Notes: generated by a model from the letters alone, not told the origin. A stretch of 64,000 bases of DNA from Bettongia penicillata ogilbyi (GCA_023548195.1 JAJHZJ010000532.1:2615725-2679724); one strand, 5' to 3'; counted from the stretch's first letter, positions 36,684 through 47,185 are shown. Made by a program: numbers and translations.

Positions 36684-36685
<2 letters not shown>

Positions 36686-36904
36686 CTTACATAAGATATA
36701 CATCTAATCTCCTGTATAGAGATAATGCTCATATATGCATAAATATAGGTTTATCATCTCTAAGCAGGTGTATATATAGATATCTATCTATAGATGTTTT
36801 GTACATCTAGTTCTACAAGTGTTTGTCCATGTAGGTGCACACATGTGTATATTTTGTAGGTACGTATGTGTGTGTATATATATATATATATAAACACATA
36901 TATA

Positions 36905-37095
36905 TCCTGCATAGAAGGACCATCTCCAGTCATCCTGATCTATATCTGACCACTGGACCCAGATGACTCTGGAGGAGAAAGTGAGGTGGGTGACTTTGCA
37001 CAGTCCTACCTCACTTAAATTCAATTCATTTGCATGTCATGACATCACCTTCCTGAGGTCATGGTCCTCTTTGAGAACAAGGAACAAGCAACAAC
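36905..37095 (+). repeat. RTE-like 3' tail, sense
   Basis: 'catctccagtcatcctgatc', 'gactctggaggagaaagtga' and 'catgacatcaccttcctgag' match, with divergence, the 3' half of the WSINE-like elements at 37795-38117 and 53654-53968, but no tRNA head precedes it. Confidence 0.65.
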
Positions 37096-37133
37096 ATGCT
37101 GCACATAAATAATCCCTCTCATCTCTATGCAGG

Positions 37134-37440
37134 TAGATACACACACACACACATCTATACATATACGTCACTATGGTGACAAAGATGATAGAATATATAT
37201 ATATATATATATATACCTGCATAGAGGTGAGAATGAACACACATACACAGCTATGCCTCCATATTATTTGTCTTTGTTTCTCTGCCTTTCCAGTTCTCTG
37301 TCACATATTTCTGTATTTTTATACACATATACACACTTATAATGTATATATGTATATGTCATGTGTATATGTGTATGCATGTATATACTCACACACATAC
37401 ACATATACATATAATATAGATACATAAATGCTTTATCTAT
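37134..37440. repeat. Mixed CA/TA microsatellite cluster
   Basis: Short runs of CA (37138-37152), TA (37192-37216) and mixed TATG/CACA steps (37320-37440). The small Tyr/Ile/His-rich open frames are artefacts. Confidence 0.8.
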
Positions 37441-37484
37441 ATCTATGTATCTCCACAATCTCTCCCCTGAGCTTCATTAAGTCC

Positions 37485-38320
37485 TTCATCACTAATTCTC
37501 TGCTGGACATTTTGAACTGGATAACCCAGAGACATCTGAAAATCAACTTGTCCAAAACTGAACCCTATTTTAACTCTTAAGCTCTCCTTTCTTCAAAATT
37601 TCCTTATTTTTATTAGAGGAACCACCCTCCTTCCAACCCCCTAAGTTCATAACTTTGGTATTGTCTGGTCTCCTCCCTCCCCCTAATTACACAAATCCAA
37701 TCAGTTACTAAACCTTGCCATTTCCCTTTTCCAACATTTCTTTCATCTGGGCCTTTAGCTCTGTTCACATAGCTACTGCCTTATTTTTAACCCTAGGGGC
37801 AGCTAGGTAGTGCAGTGGATAGAGCACCAGTGCAGGAGTCAGGAGGACCTGAGTTCAAATCTCACCTCAGACACTTGACACCCACTGACACCCACTAGCT
37901 GTGTGACCTTGGGCAAGTCACTTAACCCCAATTGCCTCATCCTGGGTCATCTTCACTCATCCTGATGAATATCTGGTCACTGGATTCAGATGGCTCTGGA
38001 GAAGTGAGGCTGGTGACTTGCACAGCCCTCCCTCACTCCAAACAAAGTCAAGTGCAAGTCATGTCATTATTTCTCTGATGGCGTGGTCTTCTTCGGCAAC
38101 GAAGGACGAACACGCACAACCCTCATCAACTCTCACCTCAATTCTTGTAGCAGCGTCTCAAATTGGTCTCCCTGTCTCAAGTCTCTCCACATTCCAGTTC
38201 ATCCTACACACTGCTGGCAATTATTGATACAGGTGCTACGTTCCTCTCTGGGTCACACGTTTTGTAATCCCTTGCCAAGAGCCACCTGGGATATGCTTGA
38301 AATCTACGATCATACAGCAC
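37485..38320 (+). repeat. L2 LINE fragment split by a SINE
   Basis: Left part 37485-37794 includes 'tggataacccagagacatct' and 'ccaatcagttactaaacctt'. The right part from about 38118 to 38320 resumes with 'ggtctccctgtctcaagtct' and 'ccagttcatcctacacactg', typical of the L2 3' region. A SINE occupies the gap. Confidence 0.6.
37795..38117 (+). mobile_element. WSINE-like tRNA/RTE SINE, copy 1
   Basis: Complete element. tRNA-derived head 'ggggcagctaggtagtgcag' carries the pol III promoter region; the core has 'agctgtgtgaccttgggcaa'; the RTE-like 3' half runs from 'cctcatcctgggtcatcttc' to 'cttcggcaacgaaggacgaa'. A short internal duplication 'gacacccact' is present near 37878-37899. The flanking 'aaccct' at 37789 and 38118 is a possible short target duplication. 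Very similar to the copy at 53654-53968. Confidence 0.85.
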
Positions 38321-38975
38321 ATACATCAGGATAAACATCCACTCTTGAACAAGGGTGATTATCCTAGCACGTTAGACAATCATCCCACAGTAGCACTGAA
38401 AACAAATGAGTATTAGCAACGCGTAGAATAAAAGTTGCTGAGCTCTACTAAATAGCACTTGACAGGATGCTTCAGTTGCTTAGATGTCTGAGTCACAGGC
38501 AGGATGAAATCTATACACATCTTTGAAGTACATGCATAGACGTAATATACAGGCAGATAATCATAAACAGTAATAAGAAAGGCCCAGCTAAGTAAAACAT
38601 CAATGGGCCTATAAATATCGTATAACCAATAGCATCCACCCAAACAAACAAGCAAGATAGTGCGAAGCTAATAAAACAGATGCTGCTACGCTGTCATCTT
38701 AACCCAAGGACAATAACAAATGAATATAAGAAAATGACAAAGTAAAAGCAAAACTCAAACATACAGCAAATAGCATGTTCATCAATGAATATGTGCCATT
38801 ACAGGCAAGGTGTACCTTACAAAGGCAATCTTTCGTTTTATCATCTGGTTCCATTTATAATTACTCTTTGGTTCACCTGGAGTGTCCTAAGTTAGTCTGG
38901 TCATGGGTCTGGTGGCCACCTGCCATCTCTTCTGTGACCTCCTGACCTCTGCATCTCTATATCTAAGTTGGTTGA
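38321..38975. other. Intergenic, nothing recognised
   Basis: No gene or repeat signature that I can identify. Confidence 0.5.
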
Positions 38976-39146
38976 TAGTATGGGATGGTGATGACTATGG
39001 TGAGGATGGTGATTGTGATAAAGACAATGATGACGATGGTAATGACTGGTGATGAAGACGATGACGACGATGGTAATGACTATGGTGATGAAGACGATGA
39101 CGACGATGGTAATGACTATGGTGATGAAGATGATGATGATGATGGG
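38976..39146 (+). repeat. 36-bp minisatellite
   Basis: Units beginning 'gatgaagacgatgacgacga' start at 39051, 39087 and 39123, exactly 36 bases apart; more degenerate copies lie upstream and a GAT run ends the array. In one + frame it reads as repeats of DEDDDDDGNDYG, but there is no surrounding gene. Confidence 0.9.
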
Positions 39147-39299
39147 CCCGATTCTTTAAACCTGAACTTGTAGGAAGGTCAGGCTGAATATCAGTCGTGC
39201 CATGCTCTGGGAGTTGTCTCTGTACCCTAGAAATCTCTATAGTAGAAATTTTAGGCAAGAACAAAGTTGCCCACTTCATTTGTGGCAAGGTTGTTGAGT

Positions 39300-40240
39300 A
39301 ATCATACACAATGTATTCTCCTTCACTGGAAACACCACTTTCAAAGCCAGTTCAGACAATCTTTGTAAACCTGATTGACAGTTTCTTTTGCTTGAAGTCT
39401 ATCTAGTGAAGTAAATGTCCATCACTTTTTCCCCCTTTCCTCACCGAGGAGTCCAACCAACTAAAGGTAGTAAAGTGTGAAGAACCGTCTTTATCAGACC
39501 ACTGTCCCCTGCTTCACTCTCGGAGACTACTCTGGAAACAGACAAGTTACCCAAGCTCCCCGAAACTTTGTTGGGTTAGATTCCCATTGGTCTTCTAACT
39601 TGTGGGTCCTTTAAATACCTAATATGTGTGTGTGTGTGTGTGAAATAAAATAAAGAAGCCAATAAAACTGTCTTCTTGTTAGAGGTCTTGACGATATACT
39701 CTGGCATTGTACGATCCTTTGTTTCACACTTTTCTGAGCTAAAGTCATAGTTACCTGGTTGGTTTCTTTCACCTTCTCTTTCAGTTGAGAAATGTATTAG
39801 TTGTGAGTCCTTGAATCAGCTCCATCCTCTGAGACTCCAAAACACCAGTCAATAGAGGTGGGTAGTGGCTGCCTCCCAAATATAAGCAAATATGGTAAGA
39901 AGCCTGTAGCATCATTTCTGGTGGAGTTATACCCATGTGCTAAAATACTGCACATGGACTCCTCAGAGATGTTTTGCTCTGATTACAGTGTCCCTTCCCA
40001 ACACATTTGATAGCATGCGATTATAATTCTTAGGATGTGGGCCATCTGTGTATGGCAAGGCATAGTTCTAGACTTCGTACAGGAAAAGAAACGTAATTTG
40101 CTTTCAGGGTTTATGCCTTGGTCAGAATGGATTCTGGACGGTACATTAAGAAGCCAAATCTTCCTGTTTGCGTTATAAGTAGCTAAAGGTGGTTGTTTGG
40201 ATTGTATATGAGTCATATATTGCTGAAACACTGGAGATGT
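39300..40240 (-). pseudogene. Ty3/gypsy retrotransposon pol remnant (integrase)
   Basis: Decayed integrase on the - strand. The frame at 40231-39983 contains VPSRIHSDQGINPESKL and further on KSRTMPCHTQ, aligning with the gypsy core motif (HSDQG.NFES and K.RTTPYHP). After a frameshift, 39910-39690 reads ATGFLPYLLIFGRQP, then ID, then FGVSEDGADSRTHN, and YISQLKEKVKETN, the end of the gypsy integrase core and following helix. Farther down, HKLEDQWESNP (about 39570-39605) fits the C-terminal domain. Stops, frameshifts and a TG repeat at 39625-39644 break it. It is clearly not functional. The gypsy class is inferred from these motifs. Confidence 0.75.
39625..39644. repeat. (TG)n short microsatellite
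   Basis: About 18-20 bases of TG inside the gypsy remnant, breaking its reading frame. Confidence 0.9.
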
Positions 40241-40489
40241 TAGACTTGCTACTTTTCAAACTTACTGGTTATGATGCCGTCTCAGAAGAAAATGTTAACT
40301 TAATTGTGACTTTTTAAATATATGATGACAAAGAGGGAGAGTTTTGTTCTTGCGGTGCTCAAATGGGGCTAGGAAAAAACGTAGGTCTGCAAGCATTAGT
40401 TTAAAAAGCGTCCCCTCTTGCAGGCTGGACACATTGTTTCAGCAGTCACTCATCAGGAAAAACTGAATGTGCTGTGCACAAAGTAACAA

Positions 40490-40860
40490 TATTGTCAGAT
40501 GATCAGCTGTGAACTGACTTAGTAATACAACAATCCAGGACAACTCTGAAGGACTTTAAGATGGAAAGTGCTCTCCATCCCCAGAGAAAGAACTGATGGT
40601 GTCTGAATACAGATTGAAGCAGACGTTTTGACTTGTTTTCTTAGAGGGTTTTCTGGTCTATGTTTTGTTTCGTACCATGGCTATCATGGATATGTTTTGC
40701 ATGACTACACATACATAACCTATATCGAATTACTTGCCTTCTCGATGGGGGGGCATGGGGGTGTGGAGGGAGAGAACTTGAAACTCAAAGTTTTAAAAAC
40801 AAATGTTAAAAATTGTTTTTGCATGTAACTGGGGAAAAATAAATACTATATGAAAAGCAC
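40490..40860 (+). repeat. LINE-1 3' end, sense
   Basis: 'cagatgatcagctgtgaact', 'ctccatccccagagaaagaa' and 'acataacctatatcgaatta' follow the same order as the L1 end at 49660-50330. Ends near 'ggggaaaaataaatactata'. Confidence 0.8.
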
Positions 40861-43005
40861 AACAAAGGGTAAAAAACAATTAAAGATAGTCATTATCCTA
40901 CATTCACTTCATCCCGAAACAGGACTTTTGTTCATGTTCTGAGAAGTAGGTGGGGATCATTGGTAGTCTGAGTAAAAGTCGGGACTCGAGAAATTACAGA
41001 TATCAACTTCCTTTCAGTCTCAAAGTACTATTTTTTTTTAAGAAGGGGCAGGGGAAGGATAAGGAAGTATTCGCTGGGCCAACCCATTATGGGAAAGGGC
41101 AACAATCAGTGACAGCAGAGGTGGAGTGCCCGGATGTGTCATATTTGCTCACACCCACTTGCAACTTAGAGTTGTAAGCTCAGGACACTGTGTTCTGGGC
41201 GTCCATGTCCCATCCATGCACAGTGCAAAGCACTTCAGAATTAGCTAAGGAGCTGACTAGCTCTCCAGGGCATTTCTGGAAACATTGGTTTGTTCTCCTT
41301 CCTTCCTCTTGGTCATAGCAATCTGCCAAGATGTGTCAGTCAGGCGCTTGCCACTCAAGCAGTCTTCCCAGGTTGTGATTAATCATCTTTTATAAAAGCA
41401 TTCTTTTAAAAGGAAGCTTCTTTGCCAAATAGTGACACTGTATAAGGGTAAAACATGGTTACTTGAATATTATTGCAAAATAATTTGGCTTTCCTGTGCT
41501 AAATTACTCTGAAAGGGATTTGAACTAAATGAAAAAATTGTCATTCCTTTTCGTGATAATAATAAAGATGAAGCAAATATATTGTATTGCGAAATATCCT
41601 TTAAACATGTGCAGATTTGGGGTATATTTTTGAAAAGCTGAGTAGCTGAAATAAATCAATGCAAAGCCAAATTCAGACTCTGGTCCAGAAAGAGAAAGTG
41701 ATTGTATTTATGAAAAAGAGCTATAGATAATAAAATTATAATGTATTTGAACATATTTATCGATTTAAAAAACACATCCTGAAAATTAAATCAAAGAACC
41801 ACTTATCAACTACTTGACCAATCTACAGAGGCAATTCTCATTTTTATTTTAAGGAATCAAATATTTTAAAATATCAATGGCTATGAACTCTTGTGTCACG
41901 AACAAGCAATACATTCGATTTTACTCAACATGAACAATTAATAGGCTTGCCCTCTGAGAGTAGATTGGCACAAGTGTTTGAACCTGAAAATTTTCATTAT
42001 GTTTTGGCTGTCAGCAAACAAAAAGTTATCCAGTTTATCAACCAAAGAAGTATAAACTTTACTACCATTTATCTTATTTGCATGAAATGGAGTTTTCTGC
42101 AGAAGCAGACAAAATACCCATCTGGATTAGTGGTCAAAAAAGAATGAGTAGCTGTATCATTAGTGACACCACCTTTTGAAAAACAAGCCAACCCCACACG
42201 TTATTATTATAGTTATTTAAATAAGCTACAAATATGAAATTTTCAAGGTTTATCAATGAATATCTATACCTGTTGCATCATTGTTATCATATCAGTAAGG
42301 TTTGTATATTATAAAAATTCTTGCTGAATTTTGTTTTCATGAAATATGAACTAAGAAAATAAAAGTGTGAATTGCAATGCAAAGTTTGGAAACTTCTGCC
42401 TGAAGGTGATACCTTGTTAAAATGTTGCCAGGCCTGCAATGAAGTGTCTCCCAACTGCAAGCAAATATCTCTGTCCAGATTTGGAATAATCAATCTGAAA
42501 TTTTTTTGCTGCACAGCACCACATGAGATATAAAGAATAAGAAAGACCCTGCCCTCAGGGAACTTATAGTCAAGTAAGAACGTTAATGAGAAGAAAAATA
42601 TTTCTGAGTTTTGGTTACAATGATTTTTACTAAATTACTTAACATCTCCAGTAAATTAAAAAACTGACTTTCTGTGTTTTTATTATGAGCTTAACAACCA
42701 TCAAAAGACAAATATTCAAGCATACAAGCAAGAATCAAAAATGATGATACATTTAACCAGAAATTTCCATTATCTGAATCTACTCAATTTATGGGTTTCA
42801 AATTCAATTTGACTTTTTGTTTTCCTGTCTTAGGAAAACAAAAAACTGATCCACTAAATGCCAAATAAAAGTGAAATGAGGAATTACGGCAATTATCCAG
42901 ATAATTCATAAAAAAGAAATTACCTCAGTTTTCAGGCTTCTTTCTTTTAGGTCAAAGTTGTTATTTTGGCTTGAATTATTCAAACAGTTACAGTTCAGAA
43001 TTCTC
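40861..43005. other. Intergenic, repeat-poor, nothing recognised
   Basis: Just over 2 kb of AT-rich sequence with no mobile element that I can identify and no convincing reading frame. One of the longest such stretches in the desert, so a possible site of regulatory sequence, but no motif supports that. Confidence 0.5.
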
Positions 43006-43009
43006 AGGC

Positions 43010-43200
43010 AATGTTACAAAATACTTTTCTGATAAAAACCTTGTGAGGTAGGTAGTACAAATATTATCTGTCTTAAACAGACAAGAAAACTAAAGATAAG
43101 AGAGGTTTACAAGCCTGTCCATGATCAGACAGTGACAGAGCTAGGGTTTGAGACAGAACTCTCAGCTCCTGGGGCTCTTTCCACCCTCCTACATTGCCTC
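43010..43200 (-). repeat. MIR, antisense
   Basis: 'cttgtgaggtaggtagtaca', 'aacagacaagaaaactaaag' and 'tcagacagtgacagagctag' give the antisense MIR order. Confidence 0.7.
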
Positions 43201-43639
43201 ACTTCTCCTTAGTACTTACTTTGTATAGGAATCCTCACTGATATACTCCTGGTCATCACATATTTCTAGATTACTTAGTAATTTAACGCCAAAACAGGTA
43301 TGTCCTTGTATGCCATCCAAAGTAGTTTCTAGCAGTGCCCTGGTGTCACCCACTTGGCTAGCCTCGCCTTGCCCTTTGCAGCTTTACTAGAGCCTCCGTT
43401 CTCCATCACATACATCACACCTCTAGGAAAAGAGTGTCAGGTGTTGCCACCACTCATTCCTTTGGAAACTTGCATCTCTTGCTCTTGAAGAATTTGTCCA
43501 TCAGTTAGGAAAGGTCTGACCTAGTTTCTTCCAGTTTGATTAATGCCCTCTGATCTAACTATCACCTTCTAGTCTAATCTCTACAAGCAGAATCTCTGTG
43601 AAGGAAGAAAGACTAAAATACATCAAAATAAATATCTCC

Positions 43640-43918
43640 AAGTAATAAGCATTTATATATCACCTACTATGTACCAGGCACTGTGCTAAGTGTTCCACAA
43701 ATATGAAAGTGCTTCACATATATGATCTCATTCCAACCCTCACAACAACTCTGGGCATAGGTGCTGTTATGATCCTATAATTAAGGAAACAATGGAGGCA
43801 AATAAAGGTTAAGTGACTTGCTCAGGGTCATACAAACACTAAGTGTCCAAGGCCAGATTTGAACTCGGGTTTTCCTGACTTCAGGCCCAGTGCTCTGCCC
43901 ACTGAGCCACTTATCAAC
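43640..43918 (-). repeat. MIR, antisense, full length
   Basis: Nearly complete antisense MIR from 'cacctactatgtaccaggca' through 'aaggttaagtgacttgctca' to 'cagtgctctgcccactgagc'. Confidence 0.85.
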
Positions 43919-44159
43919 TTCTAGGAATTTCTCTGCTAAGGAGTAAGAAGAGAGTTAAGTTCCCCATTTTAAAAATCCTCCCTTTTCCCTTCCCAGATCA
44001 CTGGAAGCACTATAGTTTTTCTATTTTCTGGTTTGTTTGAACACCTGATTTCATCTATGTGGGGATCTCCCAACCCATTTATAAATTCCTAGTCCAAGGG
44101 TAGACCTCTCTCCATGAGGCCACATTGTTTCTGTATGGATGAAGATGTCTCAGGACACA

Positions 44160-44365
44160 CTGTGATGTAGCGGAGACAGGAGCTGGTCTCAGAGTCAGGA
44201 AACTCTGGGTTCATATTCTGCCCCTGACACACTGGCTAGAAGACCCTGGGCAAATCCCTTAACTTCTCAGTACCTAATCCAACTCTCCAGAACTATTAGT
44301 TGGACAGCAATACAGAACTACATGAGCAGAGGGAGTTTGCTTGCCAGCAATTCTTTACATCAATA
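44160..44365 (+). repeat. MIR / THER-like SINE, sense
   Basis: Head 'ggtctcagagtcaggaaact', core 'ctagaagaccctgggcaaat', and a longer tail with 'gttggacagcaatacagaac'. Confidence 0.65.
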
Positions 44366-44424
44366 AATCCATAATTCCATCCCCCCATTACCCACCACAA
44401 GAAAGAAAAAGCAGTTTTGCGGTT

Positions 44425-44678
44425 CTTCAGTCACGTCTCAGTTGTGTCCAATTCTCCATGACCCTATTTGGGGTTTTCTTGGCAAAGATACTGTAATGGT
44501 TTGCCATTTCCTTCTCCAGCTCATCTGACAGATGAAGAAACTGAGGCAAACAGGATTAAATTGCTTGCTCAGGGTCACACAGTCACACACTTGTCTGAGG
44601 CTGCATTTGAACTCAGGTCTTCTGGACTCCAGGCCTGGTACTCTATTCACTGTGTTATGTGGCTGCCTATTCAATTAA
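44425..44678 (-). mobile_element. MAR1-type SINE, antisense
   Basis: Antisense tRNA-SINE with the BovB/RTE-like tail 'agttgtgtccaattctccat' plus 'ccctatttggggttttcttg', the core 'ctcagggtcacacagtcaca', and the head at the right end. Marsupial-specific by recollection. Confidence 0.8.
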
Positions 44679-44689
44679 CTACTTTTACC

Positions 44690-45640
44690 TAAATATTAAA
44701 AATATTTTAATTAAATGTAAATAATTTTAAAAAACACTGTCTTTTAGCAATCTACTACATCAGCACAATGAAAGCTCCTTTGGTCTCTGCATGCAGCTGC
44801 ATGCATCAGGTCTCTGAGTTCATCCTGGACACAGGGTACAATATGGAAAAGGAGACACTCCCCATATTGTTTACTTTTATATTTCTGCAGAAGCACGAGT
44901 AGCTCTCGCTTCTGATGCAGCAGCATTCTGTGACTGGAATCTTCAGCACTGCAGTGGCAAGAAAAAGGAAAATGTGAACTTAGAGGAAAAATATTGCTTG
45001 GCAGTAATTGGCCATAATCTTTGAAAAGAAAGAAAATCTCTTTTATAGCCTCTCAGAAGGGGGACATTTTTAGGTTGAGACTGGCTAAGTCATTGACTTG
45101 GTCTTTTTTTTCTCTCTCTATCAGGGATTAAAAAGAGAGGAGTACTAACACAAATTTCAGAAATTCTTCAAGCAACCATGTAATTGTAGGAAAATGCCAT
45201 TGTGGAGCAAAATGTTGTGTGTGTCACGTGTACAAGCTTGTTGGTTTTCACAACAGCGGCCGAGGATCTGCCAAGAGAACACATCAGCAGTCTCATTTCC
45301 ACTCTCCTTATTGTTTGAAGATGAAATTGAGTCAAGATTGCATCTGTATCCTGGCTGCCTTTAGACATTAAAGAACGTATACATAGTCTTAATTACTGAG
45401 ATATTTTGAAAGCTATGTATGCCTCTGTTTTTAGGCAAAGGTCAAAATGGAATCAACAAGCCAATTTTGGGGTAACTACGTTCCCTCTATAAACATACAC
45501 ATGCACACACAACATAAATCTTCAAACATGGAAGATAAGAATGACAGATATTCAGGTTACTTACTGGGTTGAGGTCAACAGAGAGGCATGTAAATGTATA
45601 TAACAAAAAAGGTGACATTAGAAGTTGAAGGCAAAACTGA
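44690..45640. other. Intergenic, repeat-free block
   Basis: About 950 bases lacking mobile elements that I recognise, with moderate GC in 44745-45370. No gene-like frame. Could be a conserved non-coding block; not demonstrable here. Confidence 0.4.
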
Positions 45641-45644
45641 AGAG

Positions 45645-45785
45645 TTCAAATCCTTCCTCCCTCACTGGCTATTTGATGTCTCTCAGCCTCAGTTTCCTTC
45701 TCTGTAAAATGAAGGTAACTCCAGCACCTGCCTCACAGGATTGTTGCAGGGATCAGATTGGAGAATGGTAAGGTGATGTGTAAAA
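45645..45785 (+). repeat. MIR, sense
   Basis: 'agagttcaaatccttcctcc', 'cagtttccttctctgtaaaa' and 'acctgcctcacaggattgtt' in sense order. Confidence 0.75.
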
Positions 45786-46035
45786 CTTGGTTCAGTCATT
45801 TTTAAGTTGTGCCCAATTCTTTGTGACCCCATTTGGGGTTTTCTGGGCAAACATACTGAAATAGTTTGCCTTTTCCTTCTCCAGCTCATTTGGCAGATGA
45901 GGAAACTGAGGTAAAAAGGGTGAAGTGACTTGCCCAGGGTCACACAGCTACTAAGTGTCTTGGGCCAGATTTGGACTCAAGGAAATGAGTTTTGTAGGCT
46001 CTGCGCCCATTCCCCTGTGGCCACCTAGCTGTCCC
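45786..46035 (-). mobile_element. MAR1-type SINE, antisense, joined to 5S-like sequence
   Basis: Antisense SINE: RTE-like tail 'gtgaccccatttggggtttt', core 'cttgcccagggtcacacagc' and the head 'ggccacctagctgtccc', which on the - strand starts 'gggacagctaggtggcc'. The base next to its head is the end of a 5S rRNA-like sequence. Confidence 0.85.
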
Positions 46036-46154
46036 AAAGTCTACAGCACCCAGTATTCCCAGGCAATCTCCCATCCAAATGCTAACCAAGTGGACCTTGC
46101 TTAGCTTCCCAGATCAAACCAGATTGGGCACATTCAGAGTGGCATGGCTGTAGA
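46036..46154 (-). pseudogene. 5S rRNA-like sequence (pseudogene or SINE head)
   Basis: On the - strand, about 119 bases align over the whole length of vertebrate 5S rRNA: 'tctacagccatgccactctg' at the start, 'gggaagctaagcaaggtcc' (box A region), 'tttggatgggagattgcctg' (box C region) and 'gggtgctgtagacttt' at the end. Many C-to-T and G-to-A changes are present (for example 'tgcccaatctggtttgatct' for the usual CG-rich stretch), as expected from CpG decay of a non-functional copy. It is followed at once by a MAR1-type SINE in the same orientation. Not a working rRNA gene. Confidence 0.8.
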
Positions 46155-46159
46155 TGAAA

Positions 46160-47030
46160 CTCGTATTATTATTGGAAAATATTTCTGGCTCCTATTTCAC
46201 TCATGCAGCTCCAAGCTATTGCGCAGAAGGAAAATGCAGAACGAAAGGGGGAATTTTCATGCCTAGTGTATCATTCCTGGGCTTCTGTGATCTAGCCCCA
46301 CCTTCACCTCCGAAGACCCCCAAGCTCCGTAAAGCCTTTGCAGGTGGCAGTTGCAGGCTACAGAAACCACTTGTGCTGTTACCCCTTCCCTGGCTCTGTA
46401 CGCTTTTTGTTTTCTCCTTGTGTCCCCATTCTGCTACTGCTGTTCCTGGGCTCCTGACTTTATGCCAGAGCAGGGAGATGCTGGCATCGGATCTGTTTCT
46501 GACTTCCAACCTGGTGGAATACATACCAGAGCAAGGTGGATGGCCATCTGCTCCCAGCCCCTAGTCGCCCTCTTATAAAGCCTCTACGATGGAGGACAAA
46601 TTCTCTCTAGAACACCCTCCAAGAGAGGGAGCCTTGCTCATCTCCAGGCAGAGAACAGGGGAGCATTTTAACCTCCCTCCCATACCTGGGTCTTTTTTTC
46701 ATCCTCTCCTGCATTTCATAGACACAGCAGCATTTACAGGGCTGTGGGCGGGGCTCAGTAATTGCACTCAGCCATACCAGCTACAGATTCCAAGTTCCTT
46801 TATTTTCAAGCTTTGTAGTTCTAGATCTGTACCTTTCTGCATGGAATACCAAAGCTAGGAAGGACTTTAAAGAACCTTTTGTCCACCCCTTGTATTTCAC
46901 AAACAAAGAAACTGCGGAGGGAAAGTGGCTTAAGTTTTACTCATTTTTACACCCCAATGAATCGATCACAAGGTGCTGCTGAAAATGAACAAGGGATATC
47001 TCTAACCAGAAGGCTGTTTCTCCAAAAAGT
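46160..47030. other. Intergenic, GC-richer repeat-free block
   Basis: Higher GC than its surroundings. Open frames of about 100-136 codons occur on both strands, but neither resembles a known protein and their splice or promoter context is not evident. Nothing firm can be called. Confidence 0.4.
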
Positions 47031-47034
47031 GGCA

Positions 47035-47185
47035 GGGCACAGCAGACTGCATAGAGAGCTGGCCTCAGAATGAGGATGAACTGACTTCCAGTACTTACTG
47101 GCTGAATGATCCTGGACAAACCACTCATCTTGTCAGGACTCCAGGCAATGCTCAAAACCTAGAAGTTGTAGAATAGGTCCAGATC
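47035..47185 (+). repeat. MIR, sense
   Basis: 'agctggcctcagaatgagga', 'ttactggctgaatgatcctg' and 'gacaaaccactcatcttgtc' in sense order. Confidence 0.6.

Noticed and set aside
38985..39173. Acidic Asp-rich repeat protein.
   Set aside because: Explained by a 36-base minisatellite; no promoter, splice sites or conserved flanks.
39520..39670. First taken for an LTR because of a TATA-like stretch and several AATAAA motifs.
   Set aside because: The - strand reads as the C-terminal part of gypsy integrase across it, and the AATAAA motifs adjoin a TG microsatellite.
46036..46154. Functional 5S rRNA gene.
   Set aside because: Many CpG-decay substitutions and direct fusion to a SINE; no downstream T-run terminator before the SINE.
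46154..46564. 136-codon open frame with a hydrophobic start, possible secreted protein.
   Set aside because: No similarity that I recognise, overlapping open frame on the other strand, weak context, and the start lies at the edge of the 5S-like sequence.
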